64,000 bases of DNA from Ilex aquifolium (taxonomy: Eukaryota; Streptophyta; Magnoliopsida; Aquifoliales; Aquifoliaceae). A model generated the notes under the pieces. That model saw nothing but the letters and a program-made list of their open reading frames with translations. It was not told where the DNA came from and did not search any database. The stretch is taken from contig OX637402.1 in the NCBI GenBank assembly GCA_951799425.1, positions 29,356,492-29,420,491 of the forward strand. Reading direction: 5' to 3'. Shown here piece by piece: positions 50,620 through 61,600 of this stretch (position 1 is the stretch's first letter; each line of letters opens with the position of its first letter). A program made the position numbers and the translations under genes.

Positions 50620-51120
50620 TTGGGAAATGTGCCCAATCTTTCTAACCCAAACATTATTATTGGCAAGTGCTTGTGCGATGTGTATCTGAAATCTGGGTTG
50701 CGCTGTGTTCTTGTGAGTACTCGGGCTGCACTGTACTGAAGCTTGGGGTTTGTGCTTTATGCAAGCCCAGGGTCACCTTGGACTAGCTCAATGGGCCCCA
50801 GTGTAAATGTGATTTTAATGAATACAAATATTGTATTTTGTTCAAGAGATTGGCAGGAGTTAGACCAAACGAGATTACCTATTGTGGGTGTTCTTTCAGC
50901 TTGTACCAATGTTGGGATGATTGATAGGGATTGGCTTATTTTGAGATGATGAAAAAGGAATATAGAATCAAGCCAGTGATTGATCATAATTTTATGAAAT
51001 TCATCTCCATTTTGATTGAAAGGGAAAGCATCGGTCTAGAATATAAGCGCTTGCACAAATTTGTCAATGGCCAATGTTCATGCGGGGATTTTTGCTGTCT
51101 TCTTTGATATCATTTGAACC
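50620..51120 (+). pseudogene. PPR-DYW gene fragment after copy B, with internal deletion
   Basis: Matches the fragment after copy A up to KPVIDH (about 50988), then jumps to HNFMKF-like sequence, so about 590 bp present at 10352-10940 is missing. The join falls at a shared cat-a-attt stretch, suggesting a microhomology deletion after the block duplication. Confidence 0.78.
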
Positions 51121-52625
51121 CAAGCCATGAGATGGCTAATTCCTAATGTGGTAATCCTTTCACCTTTTAAGTGCCCCTGAAATTTTGTTGTATCTAATTT
51201 TTTGATGTTTTGAAAAAAAATTATTCTCTGCCATTACTATTTAGTCAAGTTTATACACTACCGATGTTTTAGCATTGAGGATCTGGTGTATGACAAATGA
51301 AAGAATTCATGTGGGTCTTGGTTGAATTGAGTTGAGAAAATTCAACAAAATGGACCATATAGTCAAAGCTGAAACAAGAAGTAGTTTGGATATTTATATC
51401 GTTTTGAGGTTGATCAAAAATACATAAATGGAGTGTAATTTTTTGTAGTCAATGCAGTGATTTATTTTAGCTTTGATGACTGTTCCAAACAACATTTATG
51501 GGCTCGATAGCTTTATACTCAGTTGAATAATGTTTGCAGTGACTAATGTAGTGTTTATGATGACTATGATATTCAAAAAGTACTTCTTAAAGAGAGTAAG
51601 AGTGTGTTTGGGATGGCTTATGAAATCCAAAAAGTACTTTTTAATAAATGTTTATCAAAAGTGTTTATAAGAAAAACACTTTTATTAAATAAGTATTGTT
51701 TGGATACTCCAAATTTAAAATACTTAAATTAATGTATTTTATAAAAAAACACGTTTGGATGTGAAAACACTTATTTGTGTCCCAATTGTTAATAGCATTG
51801 AATGCACATATACAAACATATACTACACATATAATGATACACAAAAAAAAATCATACACAAAAATATCATATTAATAAAGGTATCATACAAAAAAAACTA
51901 CATAGTCCAATTATTCCAATGACATACTAAAGTCGCAAAACACATATTAATAGTAAGTACAATAAAAAATCATGCTTGATTGTCCCTTAGAATTGTTGAA
52001 GCAATACGTTCTCTCTTCCTATACATTGGATTTGTATCTAACAAATCAATATTCTCTTCAAAAGCAGTTTGATTTACATTGCCTTCCTCCTCTAACACCT
52101 AAACAAGTCCACTTTTGAAAAGACACCCTACTGACTAGTGTTCCCTCTCCCTCCGTCCCTCATATACTCCAACCATGCAGCTCAAACACCAGGTTCAAGC
52201 AAATTCATCCATGTTCCCCTGTTGATAACATCCATGTTGATAACAAAATACATAGGTTATTAGCACAACACGTATAATAATAATTAACCTTTGAACAAAA
52301 TACATAGGTTGTAACGTGATATCTAAATATGGGTAAAAATAATTTGGGTAGATTTTGACCAAATTTCTATCCAAATTTTGGCCAAAAAATATTCATTCTT
52401 AATATCATTAAGCAATAAAATATCAGAATTGTTTATAATCAAGAAGAAGATTAGTAACCCAGAAGAAGATTAGTAACCCAATCAGGCTTGCAATGTCCAC
52501 ATGTCATATTCAAAACAAGTCTAGTCTCTTAAAATAATAATGCATGGTAGAGAAAGCAAGGAACTCTACTCTTTGGCTGGGTCAAACCCTTTGTATAATA
52601 TGCATAATCCTCACATAACATTGAT

Positions 52626-52629
<4 letters not shown>

Positions 52630-52677
<48 letters not shown>
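52630..52677 (+). repeat. (CT)n-(CA)n microsatellite
   Basis: A run of ct dinucleotides (about 52631-52662) followed by acacacaca, within the block-2 Harbinger-like element. Confidence 0.9.
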
Positions 52678-54203
52678 ATCAAAGAGAAACCTCCATCTGG
52701 TTTGATATGAAAGCCCAAATAAAAAAGAACAAGAAGGTATGAGCAACAGAACTTGTACAGCTGAACTCTTTCAGTTTGACAGGATCTTCCATTCTCTACA
52801 TGTATATATACCAGCCCAACAGAGGAGTACCTTCACCATCATCATACAGATGCTTTCATTCACTACTAGTGTACCAAGCCAAGAAAACTAAGAAAAAACA
52901 TATTCAATACTAGGGGTTTGCAGCAAAATAAAAAAGAAAACAAAAAACAAAAGTAAAGGGGGGTTAAAAAACTATGCAATGGGTATGAATGACACCCTGG
53001 AGAGCTCGGATCTCAAACAATACTAGTAAGACCATCTTTAGACCAGACTTTAAAAAGTCCTAAGAGAGGAGTGGGAGAGAGGGGGGGGAGGGGGCTCTGC
53101 CTCTGCCTCTGCCTCTGCCCTTACTCGTGCTTCTCTGCTCTCAAAATAGGTCAGCTGAAAGGGGATTCATTGACACAGAATTAACAACCTGACATGATCA
53201 TATGGCTTCACACACTCTTGGGTTCAAAGAGAATTTTAGGATGAAAAAAAAAACTGCAAAAGAGACATAGAAAAGAGCATTTTCTTCAAAGAATTTTAGG
53301 ATTACATGTGCTCCTTGAAACTAAGAGAACTTTGAACTCTGAGTCTGAGAACATGTACAAGGTCAATACTCTATTCATAAAAGCCAGTCCTTCAAAACTA
53401 TTGCCAATAATTGCAAACAGAGAATTATTCAATTCATAAAAATCACAACATAGCACATTGGCCTATAATATTTCTTTCCGTTTTTCTCACATTTTCCCAG
53501 TACTATAGATAGATACATTACATATCACCATATATACGACATAAAGCACGAAAAAAAAAAAAAACCCAAGAAAAATAACAGCCCCAAGCATAAGAAAAAA
53601 TCCATAACACATGTAAGTCATTTTATCAAACAGTTGGTGGACATTCTATCAACTTTATTTATATCTTAGCATATAAAACTGATAATTTTTCAGGGCACAT
53701 ATCAATAAACATCAAGAGCCAGGTTATCAGAAATAATGCAGAACATATCTAAAATCTCACGAAATCTAGATCACAGCTTTCTTCAATCGATGATTTCAGA
53801 GCTATATAGAGTAATTAAGAACTACAGACTCTAAAACCAAACCCCACCAGTATTTTTATGCTAGAATAGAGACTTCAATAAAACTCCAAATCTAAGTACT
53901 TCAAGCAGTAATATATCTTCAAAATGAAGATCACTTTGGCTTCACTTAGAAAGATTTTCCCCAAAATCTTTCTAAGATCTCCACAAATTTCATCATCAAA
54001 AAAAAAATCACAAACCAAAATACATCAACCCACAACAAATTATAAACAAATCGTTGCAACAGATAATATAAAATTAGTTAAGAAGATATTGTACCTCGTT
54101 TGAAAGGATTTGGATTTGGCTAGACCAGCATACAACAAAGATCACTGTACAGCATACGGCTCCGGCGTCGTTGGTTGTTGGCGAGAGAGAAGGTAGTGTC
54201 GTT

Positions 54204-54228
54204 GGTCGGCGTCGGCGTCGGCGTCGGA
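54204..54228 (+). repeat. GTCGGC hexamer repeat
   Basis: Four tandem gtcggc units inside the Harbinger-like element. On the minus strand they would encode a short Asp-Ala- or Thr-Pro-like repeat in a possible captured first exon. Confidence 0.7.
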
Positions 54229-54916
54229 GTGGCTACATGAAGTGTTTTGGCAGAGAAGCATTGTGGACTTGCAGAGAGGTATCGGCCATCGGGGGAGTCA
54301 GGAGAAAATGAGAAAATGAGAAGTGAAAATAAGAAGTGATTTTTAAAAGTAGAAGTTAATTATTTTTACTTTTTTTTTATTAACTTATTTAAGTGCTCAA
54401 ATTACTTTTACTTATCAAAATGTGTTTTTAACAAGTTAAGCCAAACACTACTTTTTTTTTAAAAAATATTTTTCATAAGTTAAAGTCTTAAAAACATTTT
54501 TTTTTAAGTCATACCAAACACACTCTAAAAGTGATTTAAGGTGGCGACTTTACCTGGTTTCCAACAAATCTTCACAACTGTAAAAAAACAGTGGACACTG
54601 CAACAGGATTTATGTTACTCATATGAGATGGTGCACTGCAGTGGAGGGAGGGAGTGAGGTGCCTCCATTACCAAATGTGTTGGATATTAGCAAATGATGA
54701 ACATACCCTTCTAAAAAGTAAGGATGGGAAGAAGAATGGTGTGAAATATAAGGATATTTTTGTCCTTGGAGTTTTAAATTAACAACAATAGTTTGAGACA
54801 AGTGAGAGGGCTTCTTGCCTTCCATAATATTTTTAGCATCAACCCTAGTATTAGTGTTTTTATCTTATTTCCCTAGCTTGTATCTCTCACTGCACACTCA
54901 CAACTATTATTCTTGC

Positions 54917-55125
54917 ATGGCTTCTTCCAAATGAAAAGGAATGAGAGTCACTGTTCTCAATGAAGAAAGAGCCTATATAAATTTGGGTCTCATTTCTGGT
55001 TGTAGAAGATATTATCGACTTAGTTGTCATGATATCCAACTTAAGGACTTTCATTGGATCCAACAAGCACTCTATGGCAAACATTGAATGATATGTTGGT
55101 TGTGTCCCTACTATATCTTTTAATA
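54917..55125 (+). pseudogene. NSF-like exon 1 relic (block 2)
   Basis: Duplicate of the relic at 17463. Here the fifth codon is followed directly by TGA (ATG GCT TCT TCC AAA TGA), so the reading frame is broken even earlier. The rest aligns through the DMLVV segment to the position of the old donor, which now reads ATA GTAAC. The flanking 54.6-55.6 kb is nearly the same as 17.2-18.1 kb. Confidence 0.75.
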
Positions 55126-55629
55126 GTAACTTTTAACTTGAAGTTGGTATTTGTGTGTAAAGAATATAAAATCGTGTGTCTGGTATATAAACATAAATCA
55201 TGTTTAATTAAGCTAGTGTCATATACAATTAAATTTATATCAATTCATTTATCAAAAAAGTCTGACGGGTTAAAAAGCTTGTGACCCAAATCCGATAAAA
55301 CTAACAAATATCTGGTATCTTCACTTCAAATTTGATTGATCATGTTAAAAATTTTCACATCCAATCTGAATGTATGCCTGTATCTAAACTTGGATCATGT
55401 TATTATCTCAATATGAGTAAATCCTAAACTGACGAAAAATGGAAAAAAAAATTAATGGCCAATTAATGGGTACATGGATCTTATATCATACAGGGAAAAT
55501 AAAAATAGAAAATGAGTGGGAGATTGTTCTCTTTGCAGTTTTTATTTACTGTTTTACATGTTTTCCATGAGATTTTAAGGCAAATGGGTTTATTCCTTCG
55601 CATAGAAAACTTAATTCTTAAAAATTAAA

Positions 55630-55806
55630 TAATACTTCTATTTAGACTTAAAAATCTGACCTAATTTACTGACATAATGATATGGTTTTGGTAGAACTTT
55701 TGGATCAATACCAAGTTCTAATGTTTGATAGACCCCACAGTCAATTCAAATGTCATATTGAATTAAGTCAACAAATTAGATCAGTAAATTAGATCATAAT
55801 AGCATT
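55630..55806. mobile_element. MITE present only in block 2
   Basis: Interrupts sequence continuous in block 1 (cttaaaaattaaaagggtcg near 18135). Flanks repeat as aaaattaaa on both sides. Inner ends ctgacctaatttactga and tcagtaaattagatca are inverted. The terminal aatgcta-like motif resembles the intron-13 MITE. Confidence 0.65.
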
Positions 55807-56109
55807 GTTCAAAATTAAAAAGGTCAACAATTGTAAAAAAAATTCGGTGCCCAATTATCATTTGTCACAATATTAGCTTGTGAGACAAAAAATATATTTT
55901 TTTATTAAAAAAATTGATCAAATAATAAATGACAGTCATATATTCAGAATGTATAGTAATTTTTGAATCCATAAATTACTTTACCACAAAGACAGTTTAA
56001 ATTTGATCTATTTTAATTTTGACGATTTATATTTAATCTAATTTAATCTAATAACTCATAAATTCCTCCACTTTTAATCCAACCAAAAACAAATCCCGCC
56101 CAAAACTTA

Positions 56110-58200
56110 AACCACCACGTCCCCAACCCACTGTCAGAGCCCCTCTCTCTCTCCCTCTGTCTCTCTGTCTTTCTGTCTCCACACTCGCTGCGACTTCTTT
56201 ATCTCTCCACACCCTGCGACTTCTCTCTCTCTATACTCCCTGCAATATCTGCCTTGGCTCACCGGCGACGACCACACACCACAGGTTAGCTACTCTCTCT
56301 CTATCTCTCTCTCACCTCTCTTTCTTCACACACACACACACACAAACAAACCCACAACACAAAATACACAGATCACGCAGAAACCCACAACACGAGCACA
56401 CAGATAACGCACACACAAACACAAAACACACACAGCAGCACACACACAGAGAGACAAACAGACCACACACACATCCCACAGCAGCACGCACACACGCAAA
56501 TTAATTTGGATTTTTGAATGTTAGGGTTTTCAAATTGGGTGTTTAATTTGGGTGTTGAATAGAGTTTGTGAAATTTCAATTTGGTTTTTTTTTTTAAAAT
56601 TATGAAATAGGTTTATAGTGTCTTGATTGGATGAATGTTAAGAGTTATTTATATTAAGATTGTGTGTTAATTTATTTTACTTCCACAATTTTAGAGATTG
56701 TGTGTCAATTAGTGTGAAATAGGCTTATTGGGTCTTGATTTGATGTATGTTAGGGTTATTTAGATTAAGATTGTGTGTTAATTGAATGTTATGTGTTAAT
56801 TTCATTCAATAAGATTTGTAGGGTTTTTGGATGTTAGGGTTTTTGTTAATCGCATGGAATGGATGTTGAGTTGATGATTATTGAGGCTTCAGTTTGGAAA
56901 ATTTGTGGCTATTTTTTTTTCAAATTGGGTTTTTAATTTGGGTGTTAAATAAGGTTTGGAAATTTCAAATTGGTTTTTTTTTAATTATGAAATAGGTTTA
57001 TAGGGTCTCGATTTGATGAATGTTAGGGTTATTGAGATTAAGATTGTGTGTTAATTGATTTTACTTTCATAATTTCAAAGATTGTGTATTAATTGATATG
57101 AAATATGTTTATAAGGTCTTGATTTGATGTATGTTATGGTTATTTAGATTAAGATTGTGTGTCAATTGAAGGTTACGTGTTAAGTTCATTCAATAAGATT
57201 TTTAGTGTTTTTGGATGTTAGGGTTTTTGTTAATTGCATTGAATGGATGTTGAATGTTCATTTTATAAAATTTGTAGGCTAATTTTAGTTGTTGAATTTT
57301 TTGAAAGTAATTGAAAATTATTTAGTAAGAAATTGAATGTTAAGGTTTTTAAATTGGTTTTCCTTTCATGAAATAGGGTTTTTGAAATATGAAATTGGGT
57401 TTTTTTGAAAGAGGTTCATATGGTTTTGATTGAATATATTTTAAAAGGTTATTTTGATTGAGATTATGTGTTAATGAAGATTGTGTGTTTGGGTTATTAG
57501 AGTTTTGATTGAATCTATGTTAAGTTTCTTATGAAAGAGATTTGTAAGGTTGACATTTGATGCTTATTCATTTGGGTTTAGATTGCTTTGGATTGTGCAA
57601 TAGATGTATCAAAGGTTGTCCAGGTCCCCTCCCTCTCTGCCTCTCTAATATCTACTGAGAGGGAGTGTAGAGATGCACGTGAGTGGTTGGTGCGCTTGGT
57701 AGGTGTGCATAATCAATATTTTTTGTTGCTAATGAATTAGTATCTATCACAATTTATATCATTGACATGAGGTAAGACATTTCATATATTGTGGTTTTGT
57801 TGCGTTTGTACTCAATTTCCAATCCCATCTCTTTCTCTCTATATTGTAGTTCCTTTTTCTTGCTTCCTAAAAAATCTATTTTCTCCAAACTCAGCTTCTT
57901 CACTGGTATCGAAATCAATTGCTTCGAAATTCTTAAACATCAAACGTTTGTGGTTGTGAGATTGGGTTCTGTTTCTGATTCAAAGACTACAACACAACAC
58001 GGTTGAAGTTATGCCCCCTCAGTCACCAGGTTATGAAATAAAGCATCTCTTGAAGTTTATATATTAGTTGATTAGAAACTATTTTTTTATGGTTATTCTA
58101 ATTTGTGTTCCAGCATGAGATTAAATATTTATTTCCCTCCAAATGTAGGCTTGTTTCTTGAAAAGGAAGTTTTATTGGTACGGGAGGAATAGGAAAATAG
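56110..58200 (+). other. CT-rich leader with a long intron, upstream of copy D
   Basis: Duplicate of 19690-21680, including the CT-rich stretch, the accacag/gttagc junction, CA-rich tract, T/G-rich intron-like DNA and the atgccccctcagtcaccag piece. Divergence is a few percent, with microsatellite length changes. No recognisable coding region. Confidence 0.45.
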
Positions 58201-58601
58201 GTAAGATCTTTTATCCTTCTTTACTTGATCAGATTTGTTGCAGTAGTCTTTGTTGTTGGTCTTAATTTCCATAATTTATTCGATTTTGTTTCATTAATTT
58301 AATTTAAGATAATTTGTCATCGGTGCGAAACATTGTCAATATAATTTGTGATGTACACACATTAACATGTGGTGTATTATACACAACAAAAAATTTCTCC
58401 CACAGTACGACTCTAGTAGTGCGAACTCATTGTACCTCTTTGCAGTAACATGCTGCGTCCTGCAGGACGTTGGTGTATTGGGAGTGGAGAATGGTGTCAA
58501 AAACAAATGGGTCTTGGAACCATAAAAACAAACGGAATGGTGTGACCTTTTAACATTAGAATAGAATAGTATTGCTTCCATTCGCAATGGATGGTTCTTG
58601 C

Positions 58602-61600
58602 ATGGCGATGAGAATCACTGTTATCACTAACGACAGGGCCTACACTAACCTGGGTTTCATCTCCGCCGGAGATGTTGAGGACTTTGCTGTGAACGATATA
58701 CTGGTTGTCACCTCCGATATCCTTTAATCAAGTTGGTATTGTGCGTGTAGTGTGTACTGTATTTGAAGAAATTGTGTGTAGTCGGTGTGTGTTGTGTTTG
58801 GATAAAAAAATGACGTTGGTAGTGTGTAGTGGATGTATTTGTGTATCGTTGAATGGTTGAAATGGAAGTTTTCCTTTATACTGGGCTCGGCAAAGAAACC
58901 TGGCCCGGCCGGGACTGGGTTGAATTGATATTTGGACAGTTTATGCATCAAACTTGTCAAATGCCCATTAACTCGGCCGATTTTGATCCAACCCGTGTGT
59001 ACTGGAAAGTTCATGTAGACTGGGGTGGGTAAGCTACTAAGCTACCTTCTAGAAAAGCCCAATGAGTTCTACCCCAAAAATCTCTATCGCTGTCTCACGA
59101 TCTCTACATAGCGCCTCTCACCATGATTTCACTTTGTCTTTCTCGCACTCGCAGCAAGTGGTCTGTGGTCCGTCGTCCATTTAGTGCTACCTGTTCGTCT
59201 GGTTGTTAATTTTTAGCTCTATTTTCATTGGGCTTTCTTTTTTCTGTTTATGCCATATAATTTGTTCTCTTTGGCTAGATCTGCATTTGTAGTTGTTTAG
59301 TTGAACAATTTTGAGGTGTTTTGAGCAAAATCTTCTCTATTGATCTCCATTCTTTATATCAAAGTTATTCTCTCTCCTGCTATGGTCTATGCAATCAGTG
59401 GTTGCTTGTTCTTTTTTTTTAAACTGATAATTCCTATTCATAGAATAGGAACTTAGTTACAACTTACAATCAGATAATAAGAGAGATCTTAACTCACTAG
59501 GTGGGCAAGCACCCCAATTTGTAGGGAGATTGTGTCTCGTGTGATTTGCTGCTAACCAGTGTGCAGGCTTGTTAATAGATCTAGGGATGTGTTTGAAGGA
59601 TAGGTTTAAGGTTTAAGCTTCTGGAAATAGCTCTGATATCTTCTACCACAGCTTCCACTTTCCAAGGGGGCACCAACTCAGTTGAGCTCAACAGGATTAT
59701 CTCTATGTTATCACCTTCCGCAGTTGCTTCTTTTGCCTGCAACTGCCATCAGACATGCTTCCCGGATAGCTAATGCTTCAGAGTGTAAGCTAGATAATGC
59801 CGGGATAGACCTTCTTCTTTCTTCCACTACCCCTTTATGATCTCCAATGAGAACCCCTACTAAAGCTGTATTTTGGTTTTGCTTATAGGCTCCATCACAG
59901 TTGAATTTGAGTCTGTTTCTATTTGGAGGGCTCCAAACTTCTGTAACATTGGTTTGCTCTTGTGCATTGGAGCCCTGATTTTGAGGTGCCTCCAGTACCA
60001 ATAGCTGGTCATTGCAAGCTCTTAGAGCTTCATAGATAACTGCATTTGGGTTGGGTTTTTTTTTAACAGATTCGTGCTATATAGAAACATTGTAGAACAA
60101 AACTGAGGAGGAGAACAAACCAACTTATGGTCATTACTTTGTTTACAAAAGCAAGAGTCTGGCAACGTCCAATCTTGAATCAAAGTCCTATTGTAATTGA
60201 AAGGCATTGCCTTTGAGCTTCCGTGATGCAATTCTGTTATGGCTGTATTGACAAATTTTTTTTGAATTGTGTTTGCATCTTTGAACTCATTTCTAAAAAT
60301 GTTTTTGTTCATTTTGCTCCATAATGCACAAACTGCTATTATGTTTTTCCTCTGCGTATAATGATAGTCATTTATTGCTACAATGAGGACACTGGTTAGA
60401 TTTCGTGGCTAAGGCTTGATGTATGTGTTGCTATGCACATCCACATGAAAAAGAGTATGGGAATAAAAGGAGAAAGTAAATATTGTTTTTAATAGAAATT
60501 AGAAATCTATAGGAACCTGATAGTGGACTATTGAAGAATTCTGCCCTTGAATAATTTATTTATGCTTCCAAAAAGCTTCTCCCCGTGTTATTTTTGATTT
60601 TGTGCTATATCATATGTATACTGTAATTAGTTATGAGGTCTCCTCTTTTACATTGCTAAATAAAATTTCTATTTGTTTTTTTTTTTCATAGGACTTCTTG
60701 TGACCAATTTTGGTTACATGATTCTTATTGCAAGTTTACTGATTTCTTCTACAGAATGTAGTTATGTGATTATTATCGGATATTGTAGATAGTGTTTACG
60801 ATTTGCTTCTCTGAGCTTAATCAAGGATATTGTTGTCTGCCTCTACACGCTTCATTTTAACCTTTTGGTTTGTATAGGTACCAGATTGATGTAGGTTTTG
60901 GTTCATTGGAAAAGGCAACATTGACTTAAAAACAAAATTATCAAACTACCGATTCGCATTATAAGATCCTACAATTTCACCATCAAATATAGGCAAATCT
61001 GTTCAAGTCTCTTGAAAATCTCAGTTCATAGAGTTTTAACGGACTGAGACGTGGATCTTGTAGGATGGTAGGATCCTCATCCCAATTATGATTTTATCGA
61101 TCCAAGTTGTTTGATTTGTAGATTAGGCAACTTTAGTTATTTTCTTCTTGACATGTCCCAATCCTTATTTATTGCTTTAATAGCTACAAACTAGGCCCAT
61201 AAGTTATTGTCCTATACTCTTATTAGTCTATTAGGGAATTTCATCCGGTGAGAAAGCCTACAAAAAAGATTTTTTCGTTGTACAAAATGCTCATCATTCA
61301 TTTGTCTCCCTCGTTAGCCAACAGTTAGGTCAGTTCTCTTCTCTCTCGACTAGTGATCATAATTAGATATGTCTTCCATTATTATTCTCATCTTTTTTAT
61401 TAGACTCGAATAGTCAGAGTTGTTGATTCAACAGTCTCTCAACCCAATCCCCCCTTTATCCCTATCTCTCTCTAAAATACTAAGACTAAATCACTAAAAT
61501 TCTCCCATTACTCTTTACAAAATCCCACAATATGAACAATTCATTTTTGATTTTTAACGCTCTTCAATACTCAGATTGTAGTTGCTCAAATTTTAATCAT

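Larger units (their letters stand above)
51600..54525. mobile_element. 2.9-kb PIF/Harbinger-like element, block 2 only
   Basis: Terminal inverted repeats gagtgtgtttgggatggctta and its partner ending ccaaacacactc, with TAA target duplications at 51597-51599 and 54526-54528. Block 1 is continuous across this point (gagtataagtgatttaagg, about 11455). The interior has no recognisable transposase. It carries (CT)n and (CA)n tracts at 52630-52677, a ctctgc run near 53096, and on the minus strand a leader-like exon with repeated CGACGC codons ending in a GTACAA donor near 54093. The interior looks like a captured piece of a host gene. Confidence 0.75.
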
